From positions 1,674,001 through 1,738,000 of the forward strand of contig JAPNXP010000017.1 of assembly GCA_028753945.1 (NCBI GenBank): a stretch of DNA of 64,000 nucleotides. The letters are read 5' to 3'. Position 1 is the stretch's first letter. The number at the start of each line of letters is the position of its first letter. The notes under the pieces are model-generated. The model had not been told where the DNA came from and made no database searches. It saw only the letters and a list, made by a program, of their open reading frames with translations. Below are positions 1 through 12,208 of this stretch, in pieces. The translations under genes were made by a program, and so were the position numbers. This DNA comes from Hexactinellida sp. DTS-2022 (lineage: Eukaryota > Porifera > Hexactinellida).

Positions 1-3000
1 ATGAATCAACTCAGAGCTTAGATGCAACGCCTATACAACAAGAGATTCCCCGCCCGATCCGATCCCCATCTCCTGTACAACTCGAAATCAGAATACCCGA
101 AAACATTAAAGAGATATCTCCTGACTCAGTAGACAATGTGCCTATATCCTCCTACATCCAGATAAACACTCTCAGCGATAGAATATTCAAGAAGAGTCTC
201 AAGAGAGGACTGGAGTTCACTTTTCTAGTAGTAGGTAAGTGTTTAATATATACTGTGGTGGTGTTCGCCTAATAATAAGTCGAATTTTGCACGAAATTTG
301 CTTGCGATTAGGCGAACTTGCTATTAGAGGAACAAAATTAACAATAAATTCCCACTTGGGGACGGAAATAACTTGCTATTGCTACTAGATGGAACTACTG
401 TAGTATGCTGTTTTTGAACCACCAAAATAGGAGCAAATTTGAACCCAACGGTATATTCATAAGGTCACTAGTATATAATAAAATATGGAAACTGTTAAAA
501 ATAATCATTTGCAAACTTCACACTTTCAGATAAAGCGATAACTGCATAATATTCTCCAAAATAATTATTGAAGACATTGTAGAGCAAGTTTTCGAAAGTA
601 GAAAATCAATCATTAGGCAATTAGCATGATCTCAAAGATAATATATCTCTAAATTCAGAGATAATGTTATTTATTACACACATGAAAGCCGTAATTGTTA
701 AAATGGCGATATAAACCAGGAGTTCGATTCAAAACAATAAATTTTGGCTTCTGTTCTAATCAAATAAATTAAATACTCAATCTCATATGGTTAAGATGAC
801 TAAATATTAATGCTTTATGTTATATGATGTAAGAAGTAACACACCATTAGTTTTAAAGTAATGCATATGCATGGACCTAACTAGTGTAGGCTTGTACTCG
901 TATTAGCCTGGGAAGCCTTTGAGTGCATGTACCCATGGGACACAAGACAAAGTTGACTCTCAACAAATGTTACTAGACAATATTTAAGTCGTGTAGTTAT
1001 ACAACGCTGTACTATTTAGATTCACATCAGAAATATATAATAATAGAGTAATAATATAACGTACCGTATATGAACAACTAATAAATGAATTTTGAAATAT
1101 TTGAATAATATAAAGAAGCTTAACTGCAATAATTTCCAACATGTCTACTAATAATGAATATTTTGAAATTCCTAGTAAGTTATTGACTACAATTCAAACA
1201 ACATAATTTTAATTTTATTTTGCAAAATTTCAACATAACCACGATTTGAGTAGACAGGCAATTCAATCAAATACCCAAAGCATATGTACTCTTTAGCTAA
1301 TCCATTAGCTATTGAGATCAGCTAAATTTAATGTGATCAGCTTTCAATTGAAATTTTACAGAAGAAGTAATTAATTTTTTGAGGGGAAATTTACAAATAA
1401 AGTTAGAAAATAATAAATTGAATTACACTTACATTTGTCCTTCCGAATGATCATCCATACTGACAAATAAAGATAATGGAAATATTGGATTCGGAAGAAA
1501 TGATAGAATTCCTATCAACTGACAGGATTATATTTTAAATATTTGTGGTAATTATATAGTAGCTGCCCTACCAGATGTCCTAGTGTTTAATGGAGTTAAT
1601 GAAATGTACCTTAGATATGAATTTACATATATTAACATACTATGTGGAAAAGTATTGGTTAAGGTTGCAGTTTGAATTGGAATTAATTAAACATCCCAAA
1701 GTATTAGGATAACATTTTTGAGCCAATGACTAGTATGTTGTTATGTTGACTAAATGTGATTGTACACATACTAGTAGTAGTATGAAAATATGATAAACAT
1801 GCATAGATAATATTAAAATGTAAACTTATGGTTAAAAATTGGTTTACACAAATTAACTTGTTCATACAATTTAATGCGCTAATTAGGAATTAAATTAATT
1901 CAACTAAAACATGGCAATAAACCATCTGCCTGGTGATAATATTATGTCTCAGATATGTAAAGCATTCTTGAAAGTTTACTACTCTTCATGACTCGCATTC
2001 TAGTTTGTATACGCATGGTAGGGAATGTATAGTTGTAGAGACATACAAACTGACTGGTATAGTAAGGAAACCTAAATATTTATATGAATAGGAATTAGTA
2101 ACATTCCACAGAGTCAATTTCGTTGATGTGATACCGCCATTTTAATAACATTAATAGTTTGCAGGAAAGCGATAATTTAATAATAATTATATTGAATTTA
2201 GAACCACATAACACATCAAAATTATCTATTATATATCCTATTAGGTGAATCTGGCCTCGGGAAAACAACATTAATCGATTCACTATTCGGGTCCCAGATG
2301 TTTGCTTCCAAGACACTACTTACAGTACAGGGTGAGTTGGAGATACGTATTATAAAACTCCTTATGAAAATAATTATAACTAATCATATGGTAATATTTA
2401 ATTAAACAAATCTTTATAGAGCGTACAGAGAAAACAACACAGATAGAACAACATCAAGTTGAATTCCTACAGAGAGGTGTTAATATGAAAATCAACATAA
2501 TAGACACGCCTGGATTTGGAGATACACTTGATGGAACTGATAGGTCAGTTTGGTTAAAATTTGGGCTTACTTAGATATTGGCCGATACCTTTTTTAGTAT
2601 AAAACCATGTTTAGCAAATTATAGTATAAAACCCAGGATTTTCAAAAATAGCAAAAAACCAGGCTTAGCAAATTTACCGTGCAAGTACTGATTTACATTA
2701 GAAAAGGTGTTGCGGATATAAGTATTTTCAAGTTATTAGCTATATAGCTATAAAGAATATTCCCTTACGAATCACAACTTCATGTATCTTAACGTAATAA
2801 CATGAAGAATTTGCAGATAAGTATTTTGCTATCATTTTAAGTTAACTATAGACAAGATAATCGTAGGAGAGTTGGTGTTTATCGTATTGTATGTTATGCT
2901 AGCAGCTGTGGGGCATGCCAATGAGTAAATAACTAACCAAACTATTCAATGATAAAAAGTTATTATACCACCGATACATAGTTACATGAGATAGGGGAAA

Positions 3001-6000
3001 GCGAGTTAAATTTAATTGCTACTACAGCTGATCACTATCAACTTGCACCTGGCCTAATACAGTTTTGATGTGGAGCGCAGTGGTAGAAATACAATTGAGA
3101 TTTGCTAGGCAAATTTATAAGTTACATCCTACATACTTTAGTACTTTGTAATTCGAATTATGTGATAATTATAATTATAATCTGATTTTAAGTGCAATCA
3201 AAAGGGACTTTGTGTACCTTACACTATAACTACTCAACTACATTAACCTCTTAACAAGGATTCGTATAAATGTTATGTTACATGTTAAATTAAATTAGAT
3301 GTTGTACGAATGGGGTATAGTGCAGAAATGTGAAGGCTTCGTGTAACAGTGCAGTATTCGTCAGTGTCAACAAATCAGTAATGTGGACTGATGAAATTCA
3401 CGTCTTTGAAATTAAATAGATAACTAATTAAAATTAGTATATGAAATATTGTAAGAAATGGTCGGTGGTTAAATGATGTAATTAGAGAATCCTATTATGT
3501 CGTGAACACAGTAAGATTCTCATCATTTATATTGCATAAGTAATATCAACTAAAATATCTCATAATTTATAGCAAATTATTGTAGCATCATTAGATTGCA
3601 TAAAGTCTCCAAATTAGCATAGAAGCTCCAACTTCATTGGTTTTATGAACTAATGGCTTAAACTACGTACCATCTACGTATTACAGTTTAATAATACGTA
3701 CTCTATTATATCTTTTGTAGTTGTGTTCCTATTCTGAGCTACATTACTGATCAATTCGAGAGATACTATTCAGACGAGAGCGGAGTGAATAGGAGGAACA
3801 TACGCGATACAAGAGTACATGCGTGTCTGTATTTCATCAACCCAAATGGCCACGGGTAAGTTCCTCTTAATAACATGTTATATACTTGTTTTACAGAGTA
3901 TAGTTGTTATTCTATTGCCCATACACTGATTGTGGAACTAAGTAAGAATAAACTATTACCGAATACAAATTTGAAGGTATTAGTTGCAAAAACAGACGTA
4001 AATTACAATTAGATGATAACATCAACATCGCATTATGCAAGTATTATTTACTCGAATCAGTTAATTTATACTAAGAAGTTTGCGCTATACTAGTATTTAA
4101 AATTCTTACAACGTGTTTATGAATCTCAGTAAGTACAGCCACGCAATCAAAGAATAATCCTTCCATAGTATAGTATGCTTGTGTGAGGTTTAAAAGGCGT
4201 GTTTAATTTGTATACGTCAGTCACATGGTGAGAGACAGGATAGAGTACAAGTGTTCAAGTGCACAGTCAAAATTGATAGATAAAATTAATACTAAACCCT
4301 ATACTACTCTCTAGCTAGCTGTACATTATAATTATGGAATTGGCTAGCGGATTGATCTTAATTTGCCAAATCCGTCGCTCGGTGATGTTTTAAATTTGCT
4401 CTCTGTTGCTGTTTTAACATGTCCGCTCTCTCTGTGTGGGAACAGATTCCATATTCGCAGGGTCTCGTCTGCGGCAATTGACGCCACGGCTGTCTCGTCA
4501 GGACTGAGCGCTAGGTTGAGCACGCGGTTGGTGTGTCCGTGTAGGTCGGCCAGCTTCTTCATGTCCGGGTACTTCCAAACTGAAATCTCGTTGTCAGCGA
4601 ACCCGTGTCCACTGACCAGCTCCTTGTACTCCTGGTTCCACGCGAGCGAGGAGATCTGGGACTGCGTCTGCACAGCGCTCAGACACTTCCCGGTGGCTGC
4701 GTTCCAGAAACGAATGTACCTACACACATTGAATACGGCAGTAACAATATGAACTCTATAATTATTGCTTATAATGGATAAATAGTGCCTGCATCAAATG
4801 TGCTTAGAATAATTTTTGCTTACTTATCTGAAGTACCGCCCCCAGTAGCAAGGAGACTCGGTTGCCATGGACACCATGCTATGCCCTTTATCGCCGCTGT
4901 GTGCTCGGTTAGTGTGTGCAGGGGAGACTCAAGGGAGAGCGAGTTGTACACACACACCACGTTGTCGTTACCGCCGCTAGCCAGGTACTGTCCGTCGTGG
5001 GACCAGGAGAGGCCACACACTTCCTGGTCATGACTCTGTGTCCGTAGAAACAGGTGTTCTGGCACTCTGACGTCATGGTGGCATATCGCGCCTGATCGCG
5101 ATCCCGTGCTGAGGGTGTGTCCGTTCCACGAGAGAGACCCGACCCGTGAGGTGTGGCCGTCCATTACCCGGAGTCTCACCTTCTTCCTAACGTCCCAGAG
5201 CTCTACTTTTGAAGAGGAGGTGCCCACTGCCAGATACGAACTGATCGGGGACCACTTAACACTGGATACGTACGTAGATGTGACGTCAGCGTTCAGACTC
5301 TCTACCTTTGAAGTGCCAGCATTCCATAAGTATATCTGGAGGAGATACTCTATAATACTAATGTAGGAATTAATACTTACAGGCTTATAGGTACCTCGTT
5401 GTCTAGTGAAATAGCAAGCAAGTTGTCCTGATTCCAATCGAGACAGTTGAGATAGAAATCATTCTTTATCCCAGGCGCGTCAAGAATCTTGTCTGGCTGT
5501 GTAGGAAATTGTCGGTTGAATCTCGCTCGAGTTTGTTTGGTCAGTTCCGCTGCGTTCTGAGTGTAAATAGCATCGAATTTGGTAGATTGGCTCTCTTCCG
5601 GTTTGAGATTCTTCACAGCTTGGAAAGAGAGGATGCGGGTGTTCTTTAGGTTCAGGTTGAATGAATGTTGGTTCTCATCGCGATCAGGTTCGTCCTCAGA
5701 ACTTGAGAGCTGGAATGCAGCGAATTCTGAATCTAGCTGAGATCGGTTTGGTATATACCTAGAGAAGTTCACAAATAAATATATTTCCCAAACAAACTAC
5801 GTATTTGAAATAATTGCAAACGTCTAATTTAGGCTGTAAATAGTAAATACAGTAATAACTTGTATTTACAGCACAAAATTATACGTTTGCAATTACTCTC
5901 AAATAGTTTGTTAGTTAGAGAAATCTGTGAAAACACTGATTAGTAATAAAGGAATTTTCTTAAAATTGCAGTTAGCAGTTTTTTTGCAATGTAGATGCAT

Positions 6001-8927
6001 AAATTACATTTGAGATGTGACAATAATCTTACTGGAACTAGTAGAATATCAATGTCTGTATAAATAACTTCATAGTTTTGCATATATCATAAAGAATGAG
6101 CAATTATGTAGCATGCCAATATCCATATACAATCACTTTGATCCATGCTAGAAGGAGAGTGCTTACTCCCACTCAACATGTTAACACAACTGAACTAAGA
6201 AACAGAAACTTGCCTACAGCCTCTGGGCGTGTTGCCTCGGTTCAAGGAAGGCGTGGCGGTTTTGTGGTCTCTTGTCTTTCCCGGAGTCTTAATCAGACTG
6301 ACGTCACACGGACTCTTGCGGTGGATGGAGCAGTATTTGCCTGTTAACACACTCACTTTCTTGTGAGAAGGCGTCCTGGGAGTAGTAGCATTAGCTACTG
6401 GTTTTCTGCAAGGTGTGTCGAGGATAGATTTTGTTGGTTGTGTGGGATAAGCGTTGCTCTTTTTCTGCCAGCGTGCCTTATGCGGAGTTATGTTGTTAGG
6501 GTCGAGTGGAAGGAGAGAGGGACTGGTCATTGGTTAATATGAAATGACTTATTTGATCAATTTATTTGTTCTAAAATGTGAAATAAAGTATCTAATAAAA
6601 CACTATGGTGAAAATTTAAATATTGTAGACACTTAACTTGATTAAGACTAATTTTCAAGTTAAATTTTGAAGAATAAGTTTTCAGTAAAAATTTACAAGA
6701 GAGATTATTGCTAATTTTCGTCATTTGATTAGTTATTAAAATTAGTAATTACATTTGGGGCAGTGACTAAATAGTAAATTCTCGGATATTTGTTGTGAAA
6801 TATAATGGTGTAATAGAATGGAATTTTATTATGACATTAATGACATTATAAATAAATAGATGCTAATTCGATTTGTTACAATTAGTGAAGAACTTTGTAT
6901 TATTATGCAAAACATAGATTGTTGACTGACAAAATAATACAAAGAGCTTGACGCACAATATGAACTTCTCGAAAACTAAGTCAGTCAAATTACTCAATTA
7001 ATTTTTAGACTTCGACCTATGGATGTGTTTGTACTGAAAAAACTAAGCAAAACAGTCAATATTGTTCCTCTCATCGCGAAAGCTGACACTCTCTCTGAAC
7101 AAGAATTATTTTCGCTCAAGGAAAAGGTATTTTAATACGCTAATTATCTTGGTAATTATAACTTTATATGGATTTATAAAATGACTGGAATGTGCAATAA
7201 CTTCCTTAGCTTATCAGACAAGACAAAAGAACTAACTTACGACACGTGTTGCTTCCCATGTGGGAAATCTAATAGTACTTTTAAGCTAATAATTACATCT
7301 TTGAAAAGCTGTCAGTTTGTATTACTATGCTGTGATTGAACCACTTCTTATCAAAACAAGCCATCCATTTCATGGCTTTAGCTAATGTGTTTAATATTAT
7401 CATAGACAAACGTCATCAGACAAAACCATTTGAATAGAATTCTATAACATAGCATAGTAATAATTTATACAGTCGACTCCGCTTAATTTTGTCACTTTGT
7501 CCAATGTAATTAAGCGGAGAATATATTGAAATCCAAACGGAGTCTAAATTTATTCCCAATTGGTATGTAGGTGAGACAGGAGTTGTCGGATAACAATATT
7601 GGGATATATGATTGTACAGCAGATGATAACGATTTGTCGCAAGGGGAAAAAGAAAGACTAAAGGTATGAAAACACGTTTGTGTATAGTAACTTATAACTA
7701 CAGTAATTAAAGATATATTTATATCCTAATTCCTTAGAATCTGTTGCCTTACTCAGTGGTAGGAGCCAATACAGTTGTTACCAAAAATGGAAAGACAATG
7801 ATTGCGAGAGAGTACCCTTGGGGAATTGTCGAAAGTAAGTCAAATACCGTCACATATATAGGAGGAAGCCAAACTGTATTTAATATTAAATTATTGTCTT
7901 TTTAGTTGAGAATCCAGAACACTGTGATTTTTCCTTTCTCAAGTCCATGTTATTAGGGTGAGTTAATACGTGTAAATAGTTATATCATATCCTCTCGACA
8001 GTAACACATTTGGTAAACTTACACACAATCAAGTAACAACCAAAAGTTAAATAATTTGAAACACATGTAAATTGACCCACAAATTGGGCCACAATTAAGA
8101 TTACAATCTTGTAAGTTAATAGTTCAGAGTTTATATAAGTTTTGCCATACAAATTCCCTACCAGAACAAAGCTACTAATTTTGCATAAAATCGCATATTG
8201 GTTAGATTAGCCAACACAAGGAAGACCCACCTGCGATACGAATGGCTAGCACAAGAGCGCCAATAAATTGGCTACTGATTGATTAACCTCCGCAAAGGAG
8301 ATAGCTGGGATCTAAATAACTTGTGCGATTATAAACCATATAACCACTAATAATCAACATTAGAATAAAATATATACTGCACGCTATAATATGTACGTAA
8401 GTATGCAGCTGTACCAATTCAATTTCTTTTAATATTTTGTTTCAAATTTAGAACGCATATGAGTGACCTACAGAACACAACACACGAGCACCATTATGAA
8501 GAGTATAGGAAATCACAGCTGGGCCCCGAACGTCCAGGGAGGTAAGATATCAGTCCACAATTGAATTCTAAAAATAAATCAATTGAAGAACAAATATACG
8601 TAGTGGGCTCCATCTAATAGCCATATTGCTTAAAAAATGACTTGTAGGTACCTAGAGAACTTAGGATAATTGAGAGTATATTAAAAGCAAACAATAAGAA
8701 CAAAAATCGGTTTATTTAATATTTTCTTTTGTAGGGATACTCCAGTGCAAGAATTAGATGCGATATTGGTAGAAAAACAGATCGAGGTGAGCTAATAACT
8801 ATTATAACTTTATTACTAAATATTAAACTATCAACTTTATGATTATTTTATTCAGATCGAGAGAATGCGAGAGCAAATGAAGGCTTTGAAAGAGCAACTT
8901 GGGATATCAATTCAAGTTTCTTCCTAA
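1..8927 (+). CDS. Septin GTPase, 5'-truncated by the window, 11 exons seen
   Basis: Septins are filament-forming GTPases acting at the cell cortex, in cytokinesis and at cilia. Exons read as 3-234, 2245-2331, 2420-2543, 3721-3855, 7009-7126, 7571-7663, 7738-7834, 7906-7957, 8452-8541, 8735-8786 and 8856-8927. All splice phases agree and give at least 383 residues before the stop. Diagnostic motifs in order are the septin lead-in [12 protein letters not shown], the P-loop GESGLGKTT, the G3 motif [16 protein letters not shown], the G4 motif [10 protein letters not shown], the septin unique element around REYPWGIVE, and THMSDLQ. A short coiled-coil C-terminus follows. The N-terminus lies before the window, so the subgroup is uncertain. 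The introns are long and AT-rich; one encloses CDC20 on the other strand. A possible AATAAA polyadenylation signal lies at 9156. Family assignment is secure. Confidence 0.93.
253..410. repeat. Inverted-repeat MITE-like element in a septin intron
   Basis: It starts CTGTGGTGGTGTTCGCC and ends in CTACTGTA. The internal segment around GGCGAACTTG and ATTAGAGGAACA also occurs in the copy at 12945-13107. The ends resemble the pogo-like CAGT...ACTG elements elsewhere in the window. Confidence 0.5.
4344..6530 (-). CDS. CDC20: CDC20/fizzy, WD40 activator of the anaphase-promoting complex
   Basis: CDC20 recruits substrates such as securin and cyclin B to APC/C and is the target of the spindle checkpoint. 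Exons on the minus strand are 6530-6214, 5758-5395, 5335-4824 and 4719-4344, giving 522 residues. The N-terminal tail has the conserved ARWQKK stretch, a KTPGK segment and the C-box RYIPNR, which is completed across the first splice junction. Seven WD40 blades follow ([118 protein letters not shown]). The protein ends in the APC/C-binding dipeptide [10 protein letters not shown] and the C-terminus fit CDC20 better than CDH1/FZR1. The first intron appears to use a GC donor (GCAAGT). The whole gene lies inside a septin intron on the opposite strand. Confidence 0.95.
7470..7530. repeat. Fragment of a pogo/Tigger-like terminal repeat
   Basis: TA followed by CAGTCGACTCCGCTTAA, with the inverted TTAAGCGGA about 30 bases later, resembles the CAGT...CTCCGCTTAA ends of Tc1/mariner-pogo elements. 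No complete element could be delimited. Confidence 0.35.
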
Positions 8928-9155
8928 CCCACCGTCTCGATAGAACAACGATCACAAGCTCAGCTACTTTAACTGTTCCAGTTTAAACCCTCAAATATAT
9001 CGCATAATAGAATCACTCTACCCGAGATATGACACCATAATAGCTATATTGTCCCTAAGTACTCCCTGTATTGGTATCCGTATAAGTACATGTTAATATT
9101 AAGACTGTACTCCCTTCTCTTGCAGTGTTTTATTAGTTTTAATAGTTTTATGTGA

Positions 9156-9161
9156 AATAAA
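9156..9161 (+). promoter_or_regulatory. Possible polyadenylation signal of the septin gene
   Basis: AATAAA about 230 bases after the septin stop codon, in an AT-rich stretch without coding potential. The next gene converges from the other strand. Confidence 0.45.
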
Positions 9162-9296
9162 TTATGTACTAATGTATTTAATTAAGATATTATGCTATAA
9201 ATAATTAAATATTCAAAAAATGAAATCGAAAAGAGCTCAAGTTGCTTTTGAGGGTAATAAATACTATAGTGACGAAGTGTAGTTTGTAAGTAACTA

Positions 9297-9480
9297 CAGT
9301 AGAATCCCCTTAGTATTAACACGGTTAATAAGAAATTCCGGTAATACGACACTATTTCAGTTCGCTTCAAAGCCTTTTCAATATAAATGATATTGGTTAA
9401 TACAAATTCGAATTCCGGATAAGGCGAACGCATTTTGACAGTCCCCTGGTGTTCCTAGCTTCCTACTAACAAGTTCTACA
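9297..9480. mobile_element. Pogo-like MITE, intergenic copy between septin and the MOCOS-like gene
   Basis: It begins TA-CAGTAGAAT and runs through the shared core (ACACGGTTAATA, ACTATTTCAGTTCGCTTC, AAAGCCTTTTCAATA, GACAGTCCCCTGGTGTTC) to a decayed end AAGTTCTACAGTA. The same core recurs in dynein introns. It carries no open reading frame of its own. Confidence 0.75.
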
Positions 9481-9565
9481 GTAATTGTGTTTTTTATCAA
9501 AAACAATTTAACGGCCACATTTGCCAGGTAAATATTGATTTATATTAATTGGAGGGATACACAAG

Positions 9566-11292
9566 TTAACTGGTAATGAGCTCTTTTCCTGCCGGGACAC
9601 CAGATCCCTGAGAAGCATTTGAAGCCATCAGATAACTGAAGCGCTGCACCATCCCTTTAACCAGAACGCCCTCTTCAGTATCCGTTATAGCCTGCACAAA
9701 GTGTTCTCTTATCAGCGCTATCATCCTATCTGCGTCGCTCCGCTTGCTGTAGTGCCCGAAGGAGACCCGGACAGCCCCGGTGGGCACGCCCCTAACCACG
9801 CCCATGTTGTCTCCACACTTGTGTCCCGCTTCGAGGAACAACAAGAGATCCTCGTCGCTCAGCGGGAGGTACTTCTGAGAGGCTCCGATGTTACAGAAAC
9901 AGCCGACCCGAATGCTAATACTGTTCGCAATAGCCAGCTTGTTGACTGTTTCGAACCCCACTATGCTACCGTCTGTCTGCAGCACATTGAACGCCAGTAT
10001 CGGCCCCTGCGTCTCGGGGGCTAGCTGGGAGGATCCGAGGTAGAACTTGCAGACAGGAGCCCCGTTATAGTGACGTAGCGAGGAGAGATGGGAGTGCGTG
10101 TACTCGGTGAGAGAGAAAGTGTGAGCTGAGATGAGAGGCATGGTTAGGCCGAGGGATTTGAATGTGTTGAATCCATGGTACAGGGCTAGTATGCTCTGGT
10201 ACGAGATTGTTCCGTCCTCAAAGAAGTCCTGCATGCTCTCCTTGGGCGTGTGGTAGTCGTGTCTGCTTACGAAACAGGAGATGCTGCCTCCCCCGAAGTA
10301 CCGCTTGTGCAGGAGGGAACAGCTGTCGCTCCTAACCAGCAGCGCGCCTATTCCGGTCGGGAACCCGAACAGTTTGTAGAATGAGACAGCTAGGAAGTGC
10401 GGTTTGTCTCGCGTCAGGTCGATCTGACTCGTGCTCAGAGCTGCTGCCGCGTCAACAAACACTTTAACTGAGTTAGGCAGGAACTTAATTCCGCAGATAT
10501 TTAACCCGGACCTGGTTCTCAGCTCAATATCGCCCATCGGGTATTTCTTCCCAGAGAAGTTGCAGGTGCCCGGGTACGCCAGCAGATGGAATCCCTGTGA
10601 GTGCAACAGCTGTTTCTTAGCTTCGTACTCGGCAGCGAGGAGCGCGAACAGCTCACTCGCCTTCATGGGAGTTTCGCTCATTATCTTCAATGGATCCAGT
10701 TCCTCTATAGCATTACTGCACGGGTTATTATGTATTGTCTCTGCAGTAGAGACTGGTGCTACCTCCTCGAACAGATCATCGTCTCGGATGCAAACAGAGA
10801 GAGCCCCTGCCTCCTTGGCCACCTCTCTCATCCCGACAACAGAGGTGTGGTTGGGCTCTGTGTACAAATAGCAGCTCTGCTTTCTCTCCACAGCACTCTG
10901 TATCTGCTCACAGCTGCTCGCGAACTCTCCGTGTCCCGAGCTCAGAAACACGTGACGGGACGCCCCCTTCCCGCCCCCCGCCCCCAGCAGAAGGAGTCTG
11001 CCAGGAGCTTGCAGGCACTGGTGGTCCCAGAGGTGAACACGACCGAGTAGTGGGAGAGATCCGTGTTCAGGAATCGGGCTATCTCTCCACGGACGCTGTC
11101 TACAATGTCAGCTGTGCGACTGCTGGCTGCGTGCTGGCTGTGCGGGTTCCCGTAGAGGTTGGTGGCCATATCCGCAAAGTAGCTACTCAGGTGGGACTTT
11201 AGGGGGAGACCGGCCCCCGCATTGTCTAGATATATCTCTTCTTTCAACTGAGGAAGCTCCTCGCGTCTGTCCAGGTTTATTATATTGGTCAT
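9566..11292 (-). CDS. Molybdenum-cofactor-sulfurase-like PLP enzyme, NifS domain only, one frameshift
   Basis: It matches the N-terminal class-V aminotransferase domain of MOCOS, which uses cysteine to sulfurate the molybdenum cofactor of xanthine and aldehyde oxidases. Seen in order: EEIYLDNAGAG, YGNPHSQH, FTSGTTSACKLL, NHTSVVGMREV, NFSGKKYP, the PLP-lysine region FYKLFGFPTGIGALLV, RYFGGGS, FEDGTISYQSILAL, the RVGCFCNIGAS cysteine loop and GAVRVSFGHYS. The frame changes once within C-rich runs near 10960-10986 (G-runs on the coding strand). The span is one base short of a multiple of three, so one missing base would restore the frame. Downstream the frame ends without the MOSC domain that completes animal MOCOS. 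An in-frame ATG at 11370 exists, but AATTTCCAG just after it suggests the mRNA begins later and that ATG 11292 is the start. Confidence 0.82.
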
Positions 11293-12208
11293 TATGTGAG
11301 ATTTGAATGTTTGCTTGTTTGATTGACAGTTAGTTTGCCAGTATTTATATAACTGGAAATTATTCTTCATTTCGTCAGAAACATTCCGGAGAAGAGCTTT
11401 TTTCTTAATTTAGAATTCATTAACAAATCGAGTAGAAGTTTACTCTGCATTTGTATTTCCCCCTCCACTTCCACTCCACTGTATCAATATCCTTTTGGAG
11501 CATTATCCTTATAGATAATAGTTGTTAATTTAGTTGTTTAAACTGTTAAAATTCTACGCAATATAGTAAGGTGGACAACACAGATAACAGAAATAATGTA
11601 ATAATATAGAGATTACTGTGTAAGAAATTTGGTATAGCATAGCTGTACTACGTAGAATGTACGTTGATACCGCTACATAGGATACCATTGTTTTAGCAAC
11701 TGTCTTGTGGGGGAATTATTATACTAATTCTTCATAATTAAATATCAAAACATTAAATTATTGGATTCCCACCAAGGAATTATCCAGGAGCCTTTTGGAG
11801 TTTGATTTTGGAAAATTTGAATTTAGGAGCGCGAAAATTTGGAATCCTCTCCTATAGCGTAACATTAATATGTGATTTAGGCATATGAAAATTGGATCAG
11901 ACCAGGATTAGGAGCGTATTTATAAATGGCTGTGTAATAAATTGATTCCCATGTCTCTCATTATATTTCTTTCTCGATAGGGCCTGTATCAAACTTGCAA
12001 TCACACTATTATCGTACTAAGCTAAACTTAACAAGGTAATAATTATTAAACTCAATCAGTAATATAGAAGTGTAAATTTGGTCAAATATAAAATAAGAAG
12101 TTGAGTACTACCTCTAAATAATAAATATTTGAAGTGATTTCGCCAATGATTTATACTGAACTTACTTGCTTAATACGAAAGAACTAGATTGACCACGGAG
12201 TTAAATAC
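11293..12208. other. Noncoding interval between the MOCOS-like gene and SHMT
   Basis: AT-rich, with no convincing exon on either strand. It contains one copy of a dispersed repeat at 11793-11930. Confidence 0.6.
11793..11930 (+). repeat. Dispersed repeat, copy 1 (inverted partner at 18475-18600)
   Basis: About 130 bases running from TTGATTTTGGAA through TTAGGAGCGCGAAAAT and CTCTCCTATAGCGTAACATT to CAGACCAGGATTAGGAGCGT. It aligns with the reverse complement of 18475-18600 with scattered mismatches. Short palindromic AGGAGCG motifs near the ends suggest a MITE. Confidence 0.6.
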